Origin: Coemansia sp. RSA 922 | Taxonomy: Eukaryota; Kickxellomycota; Kickxellomycetes; Kickxellales; Kickxellaceae | Length of the DNA stretch: 10,011 nt | NCBI GenBank assembly: GCA_027577415.1 | Contig: JANBQS010000962.1 | Coordinates: forward strand, 1 to 10,011 | Direction of reading: 5' to 3' | Shown: one piece after another, positions 7,769 to 10,011 of the stretch | Numbering within the stretch: position 1 is the stretch's first letter | Layout of the letters: each line of letters opens with the position of its first letter | Notes under the pieces: generated by a model | What the model saw: only the letters and a program-made list of their open reading frames with translations | What the model was told of the DNA's origin: nothing | Database searches by the model: none | Made by a program: the position numbers and the translations under genes

Positions 7769-7782
7769 GTGAAAATCTCTTT

Positions 7783-9360
7783 TTAAATTTTGCGGTATCT
7801 ACGCATAGAACGATACTTGTTGCAACACTGTGCTGCTGTTTTGGTTCCGAGGCGAGTGGCTAGACATTTCCAGCTTTTCTTTCCTTGATTTTGCTCCACA
7901 TATTCCGTCAACACAGCGATCTCATACACTGACCACTTGTGCAAATCTTCCGGCACTGATTCGTCGTCCTCGCCTGTTTCCTCCGCCACAATCTCTACCG
8001 GCTTGACCTGTGGTGGTGGGGCCGAGAGCAATGACCGTGGTGGCTGTTGTCCTGATTCGTAGTCTGGATGTGAGCCGAGGATAGCCAACATACACATATT
8101 AACTGTCTGCTGCGAATAACCCGGTAACGCCCTATGAGCTAGTTCTAGAATAGGACGTACGCCCGACGAATGCACACTGGTATTGGCGATATCCCGAGCT
8201 ATTGCCAAACTAGCCACATCGATTTCAATCTGACCCTGGATTTGCTGTAACCCGAACGCATGGCTAATCGCTAGGCTGGTCGGCTGTTGCTGCGAAGTAA
8301 CTAGATACATGGGTCCGTTGGCTGAGCAGTGTACGCTGGTGGCGGGAATGCAGTCCGAATGCTTAATAGTCTTGCGACGACACTGTAGTGGGAGCTTAGT
8401 ACCGATAAGCTTGGCAGTAGTGCGACAGCATACGCCAATAGCGCGACATAGGGCCAAAATCTCAATCTCGCTGCGAGTCCACTGACGAGTAATATTAGTA
8501 TGTACCGTATACCCACGCCAATTCTTTTGCAAATCCCCCGATCGTATCGCCATAATGCCACTAATAACTTCCCAGTTATGCTCGCCACACTCCGAAACCA
8601 GTCTCTGCAATTGTTTGAATTGGTCTACGTTCAAATAGGCCAATTTAGCGTGCTCCGTGCTGTCTGATTTACGACTCGACTTTTTCACTGTGTAGGGAAC
8701 GAATCGATGACTGGCCACTGGTATCGATTGTTGTTGTGGGTGGCGGCGGAAATAAAAGTATGCGAGATGCGTGGCGCTCAGTCCGCCTCCGTCTATTGTG
8801 GAAAACGCCTCGCTCATGTCTTGCCATGTCATTCCGCTGGCACGGTACTCGCAGATACGTGAATACAATTGATCGTCGTCCAATTGCATTACCGGAACAA
8901 AACCGCTATCGTTACATACAAGTGGTGCGTGTGGAGACGACGGTAGACTATTCATAAGCGCTAGAGAAGCTTCGGTAAGTCCCGTAGTACATGTCTGTGG
9001 CGATGTCTGTGGCATTAGCAGCTCGGGCATATTGGGAACCGAGTCGCCGCCAAACACTGGGCTCATAGTGAGTAGTGGCCACGGAAAACATGGCTGCAAA
9101 AGTAGGTTCGGATTCGTAGATGACGTGACACTAGTATCGATGGATGGCCACCAGGGTGTCGCTGTGTATGTGGGCTTTTTAAAACAATAGTCGTTGGTAC
9201 TGGCCCCCGCGCTGTGCTGCTGAAAGTCAGTGGGATTGTTGCCGTGGATAACCTCGCGGTGGATAGACAGTAACTCTAATGCGCGGGAAGCGAAAAAGCG
9301 TTGTTGTTGGTTTGGGACATAATAGCCCGCGTCGGTAAACTGACTGTTAAACGCACTCAT
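7783..9360 (-). CDS. Multi-Myb/SANT-like nuclear protein, function unknown
   Basis: I do not recognise a named orthologue for this 525-residue protein. The clearest domain is C-terminal, a Myb/SANT repeat at about 474-520, with Trp476 and Trp497 at Myb spacing, Tyr516 at the third aromatic position, and the T-A-A-Q-C pattern of the recognition helix. A second Myb-like unit lies at 292-334 (QWTRSEIEILALC, then LQCRRKTIK). Two weaker ones lie at 242-286 (Trp263, Trp281) and 158-206 (Trp179, then a helix ending YFYFRRH). Residues 1-155 are low in structure and rich in Pro, Ser, Thr, Asn and Gln, as in activation regions. A basic stretch at 226-232 could be a nuclear signal, and an acidic stretch at 455-472 precedes the last repeat. 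It is probably a DNA-binding or chromatin protein. The ATG at 9358-9360 is the first in frame and lies downstream of a good TATA box. Confidence 0.8.
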   Translation of the reverse strand: MSAFNSQFTDAGYYVPNQQQRFFASRALELLSIHREVIHGNNPTDFQQHSAGASTNDYCFKKPTYTATPWWPSIDTSVTSSTNPNLLLQPCFPWPLLTMSPVFGGDSVPNMPELLMPQTSPQTCTTGLTEASLALMNSLPSSPHAPLVCNDSGFVPVMQLDDDQLYSRICEYRASGMTWQDMSEAFSTIDGGGLSATHLAYFYFRRHPQQQSIPVASHRFVPYTVKKSSRKSDSTEHAKLAYLNVDQFKQLQRLVSECGEHNWEVISGIMAIRSGDLQKNWRGYTVHTNITRQWTRSEIEILALCRAIGVCCRTTAKLIGTKLPLQCRRKTIKHSDCIPATSVHCSANGPMYLVTSQQQPTSLAISHAFGLQQIQGQIEIDVASLAIARDIANTSVHSSGVRPILELAHRALPGYSQQTVNMCMLAILGSHPDYESGQQPPRSLLSAPPPQVKPVEIVAEETGEDDESVPEDLHKWSVYEIAVLTEYVEQNQGKKSWKCLATRLGTKTAAQCCNKYRSMRRYRKI

Positions 9361-9469
9361 ATCCGCAAAAATAAAATAATATAAAGAAAAAAAAGGGGAA
9401 GAGAGGGGACAATCGTCTTTAAAGGGGAAAGAGGTTGAATACGATTGACGATATATGATATGTTAAAAG

Positions 9470-9477
9470 GAATGAGG
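9470..9477 (-). promoter_or_regulatory. Predicted initiator CCTCATTC of the Myb-like gene
   Basis: The octamer is identical to that of the transporter promoter and reads on as TCATTCC, which fits YYANWYY. Its A (9473) is 25-27 nt past the TATA box, implying a leader of about 113 nt. Confidence 0.45.
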
Positions 9478-9491
9478 TGGGAGGGTGGGAC

Positions 9492-9500
9492 CTTTATATA
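9492..9500 (-). promoter_or_regulatory. TATA box of the Myb-like gene
   Basis: The minus strand reads TATATAAAG, about 135 bp before the Myb ATG. The sequence also reads TATATAAAA on the plus strand, but no plus-strand gene follows closely. Confidence 0.6.
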
Positions 9501-9550
9501 AAAAAGAAAGAGTTAAATTAAAAAAAAAAGAAGGAGCAAGGTGTACCCGA

Positions 9551-9568
9551 GTAAACACATTTGTTTAC
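9551..9568. promoter_or_regulatory. Palindromic forkhead-type site upstream of the Myb gene
   Basis: GTAAACA and TGTTTAC form perfect 7-bp inverted arms around the 4-bp spacer catt. GTAAACA is the core site of forkhead factors (Fkh1/Fkh2 in budding yeast, Sep1/Fkh2 in fission yeast), which drive cell-cycle genes. The site lies about 51 bp beyond the TATA box and 191 bp before the Myb ATG. The motif and symmetry are seen; binding is inferred. Confidence 0.5.
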
Positions 9569-10011
9569 CCTTATCCAAAAGAAAAAACACCCACGGAAAA
9601 AAATCAAGAGGGATAGCAAATTAAAAAAGTATTTTAAGAAAATAAAGATGAATGCGGGCGCAGCACACACAAAAAGGAGAACAATAAGGTCAGTTGAGTT
9701 GACGCATGCGACTTGCCGGAGTAAAGAAAAAAAAAAGGTGGGGTGGTGGGAGATTTGGGGGCTCGGTGGAAGATTGTTGTATATTTGAGTCTGGTGGGCA
9801 TTCTCTCAATGCTGTTTTTTTTTTTGTTTTAAAGAAACAAACATTTTTTTAGATGGATATTCAATAAACCCTTTTTTAGACTTGTGCATGACTTGCTGTT
9901 TGAGCGGCTCTCTTTTTTTTGCGATTTGACGATCCCTTTTTATATTCAGATGACGATGCCTTCTTTCCGTATACCCTGGCCTTGGCCTATCACTGACAAC
10001 AACAAAAAAGT

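Larger units (their letters stand above)
7262..7782. promoter_or_regulatory. Spacer: transporter promoter and Myb-gene 3' end
   Basis: These 521 bp are AT-rich with several A and T runs and have no credible coding frame or RNA gene. The right end holds the Myb gene's poly(A) signal. The left half carries the transporter's core promoter (TATA at 7347-7356, CCTCATTC at 7322-7329). Between them are GATA-type sequences: TTATCA at 7486-7491, 7634-7639 and 7651-7656, TGATAA at 7730-7735, and AGATAA near 7413. A short ATG frame on the plus strand near 7602 (ACCATGG, five codons) leads to no gene. Confidence 0.6.
9361..10011. promoter_or_regulatory. Right flank: Myb-gene promoter and AT-rich spacer
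   Basis: These 651 bp are AT-rich and low in complexity, with runs of A near 9389, 9520 and 9726 and of T near 9815 and 9913. They contain the Myb gene's leader, initiator, TATA box and a forkhead-type palindrome, plus a G-rich patch at 9737-9767. Past about 9570 I find no feature that clearly belongs to a gene. Two frames touch the right edge: a plus-strand ATG at 9950 open for 20 codons, and a minus-strand frame open from the edge to a TGA at 9806-9808. Both are too short to call. Confidence 0.5.

Noticed and set aside
7262..7782. Possible tRNA or small RNA gene in the spacer
   Set aside because: I found no A-box/B-box pair or cloverleaf. The T runs that could pass for Pol III terminators are part of general AT-rich sequence.
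9410..9447. Inverted repeat CAATCGT...ACGATTG in the Myb-gene leader
   Set aside because: The 7-bp arms with a 24-nt loop do not extend, so a chance match is as likely as a functional hairpin.
9561..9788. 75-codon plus-strand frame in the right flank
   Set aside because: It has a TTG start and a Lys-rich low-complexity sequence from A runs, with no conserved motif.
9446..9957. Three copies of TGACGAT (9446, 9927 and 9951 areas)
   Set aside because: TGACG is a bZIP half-site, but the copies are unevenly placed and two are far from any defined gene, so I make no regulatory claim.

Overview
The window looks like a gene-dense piece of a fungal nuclear genome. Five protein genes with clear eukaryotic identities fill about 85% of it, each in one uninterrupted frame. 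Starts sit in eukaryotic contexts (the helicase start is ACCATGG), the spacers are AT-rich with long poly(dA:dT) tracts, and AATAAA-type poly(A) signals lie at the gene ends. Pam17, Nbp35, a Ucp12/YLR419W-type helicase and a fungal UNC93/DUF895 transporter together point to fungi. The lack of introns and a large degenerate multi-Myb protein would fit an early-diverging lineage such as Kickxellomycotina, but that placement is inference. The standard genetic code fits all five frames.

Layout, left to right: a pyrimidine-rich leader and PAM17 (+, 181-750), the mitochondrial import-motor subunit; NBP35 (-, 757-1707), the cytosolic Fe-S scaffold; a 220-bp divergent promoter; a 1319-residue DEAH/RHA RNA helicase (+, 1928-5887); an UNC93-like membrane transporter (-, 5894-7261); a 521-bp spacer with the transporter's TATA promoter and a cluster of GATA-type sites; a 525-residue protein with up to four Myb/SANT-like repeats (-, 7783-9360); and a 651-bp AT-rich right flank with the Myb gene's promoter and a palindromic forkhead-type site.

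The genes do not form one pathway; this is ordinary housekeeping content. The interest lies in gene ends and promoters. Both convergent pairs end with the same compact element: stop codons exactly 6 bp apart, each stop inside a poly(A) hexamer, in the symmetric arrangement AATAAA-N4-TTTATW. The two minus-strand genes on the right share a core promoter: TATA(TA)AAAGG, a pyrimidine-rich stretch, then CCTCATTC (an initiator match) 25-30 nt downstream. I see no mobile element, CRISPR array, tRNA or rRNA gene, and no convincing undescribed multi-gene system.
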